Below are positions 63,787 through 64,000 of a DNA stretch of 64,000 nt, piece by piece. Origin of the DNA: Methylomagnum ishizawai (GTDB lineage: Bacteria > Pseudomonadota > Gammaproteobacteria > Methylococcales > Methylomonadaceae). The position numbers and the translations under genes are program-made. The notes below the pieces were generated by a model. The model saw nothing but the letters and a program-made list of their open reading frames with translations, was not told the origin of the DNA and did not search any database. Position 1 is the first letter of the stretch, and the number at the start of each line of letters is the position of its first letter. The stretch lies in contig CAMAVM010000003.1 in NCBI GenBank assembly GCA_945861705.1, positions 62,001 through 126,000 on the forward strand, in the 5' to 3' direction.

Positions 63787-64000
63787 ATGGACGTATTGAC
63801 AGACCTCAAAGCTATCCTGCATTCCAAACGGGCGAATATTTACTACCTGGAAAAATGCCGCGTCATGCAAAAAGACGGGCGGGTTTTATATTTGAGCGAA
63901 GCCAAAGACGAAAACCAATACTGGAATATCCCCATCGCCAACACCACCGTCATCCTGCTCGGCACAGGCACATCCATCACCCAGGCAGCGGTCAGGATGC
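63787..64000 (+). CDS. cas1: Cas1 endonuclease, type I-F (N-terminal part, cut by window edge)
   Basis: The first 71 residues read MDVLTDLKAILHSKRANIYY, then LEKCRV, GRVLYLSE, YWNIPIANTTVILLGTGTSI and TQAAVRM, which is the N-terminal domain of the I-F (Ypest) Cas1. Cas1 integrates new spacers, in this subtype with a Cas2-Cas3 fusion. AAGG precedes the ATG. The catalytic domain, cas2/3, the csy genes and any array lie beyond the window; no CRISPR repeats are visible upstream. Confidence 0.93.
   Translation, partial: MDVLTDLKAILHSKRANIYYLEKCRVMQKDGRVLYLSEAKDENQYWNIPIANTTVILLGTGTSITQAAVRM

Noticed and set aside
1-64000. tRNA or rRNA genes
   Set aside because: I saw no cloverleaf with TTCRANY arms or rRNA sequence; I could not run a covariance search, so a missed tRNA cannot be excluded.

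Overview
The window looks like chromosome of a gammaproteobacterial methanotroph-like bacterium (Methylococcales is my best guess). The grounds are a hopanoid operon with a squalene synthase resembling the eukaryote-type enzyme reported from methanotrophs, two DXS genes, CopC/CopD genes inside the hopanoid operon, and a urea-uptake plus urease operon. No pmo, mxa or rRNA gene is present, so the assignment is inference. Most of the window is densely packed, ordinary coding DNA. The irregular parts are several palindromic repeat families, one scarred region (about 35.7-37.3 kb) and the right edge, where a type I-F CRISPR-Cas locus begins.

Layout. 0-15 kb holds assorted genes: a LysR regulator, a royal-jelly-family protein, an LtaS/MdoB-like membrane enzyme, secreted proteins of unknown role, an OFA-family MFS carrier, a secreted pentapeptide-repeat protein, a receptor with degenerate GGDEF and EAL domains, a lipoprotein hydrolase, mtgA and a GIY-YIG protein. 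15.5-34.3 kb is an isoprenoid and hopanoid district. It contains xseB-ispA-dxs-apt; then mlaA, hpnM and hpnH on the minus strand; then the plus-strand run sqs-shc-hpnG-hpnN-hpnO-copC-copD-dxs2. Together these genes make DXP, farnesyl-PP, squalene, hopene and side-chain-extended amino-hopanoids, and move lipids in the envelope.

34.3-38.2 kb holds a cupin, gloB and a degraded island: inverted dif-like motifs, a Phd/ParE toxin-antitoxin wreck fused to an amidohydrolase tail, and a MarC protein. 38.3-51.7 kb is a minus-strand nitrogen operon: porin-urtA-cupin-urtBCDE-hupE/ureJ-ureD-ureABC-ureEFG. It imports urea, hydrolyses it and loads nickel. It carries three palindromic insertions, one of them in frame inside ureC.

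52.6-61.8 kb is the most interesting part. A plus-strand unit (circularly permuted ATP-grasp, alpha-E, zinc metallopeptidase) meets a minus-strand unit (NCS1-transporter-fused hybrid histidine kinase, LuxR-type response regulator, Anbu proteasome-like peptidase). Both units have a well-formed sigma-54 (-24/-12) promoter. On the plus strand the promoter is followed about 40 nt later by a strong intrinsic terminator, which predicts an RpoN-driven small RNA or attenuated leader. The arrangement suggests a nitrogen-controlled peptide ligation and turnover system tied to a transporter-like sensor and placed beside urea assimilation. A lactate/malate dehydrogenase-family gene, two probable small ORFs and the start of cas1 (type I-F) close the window.
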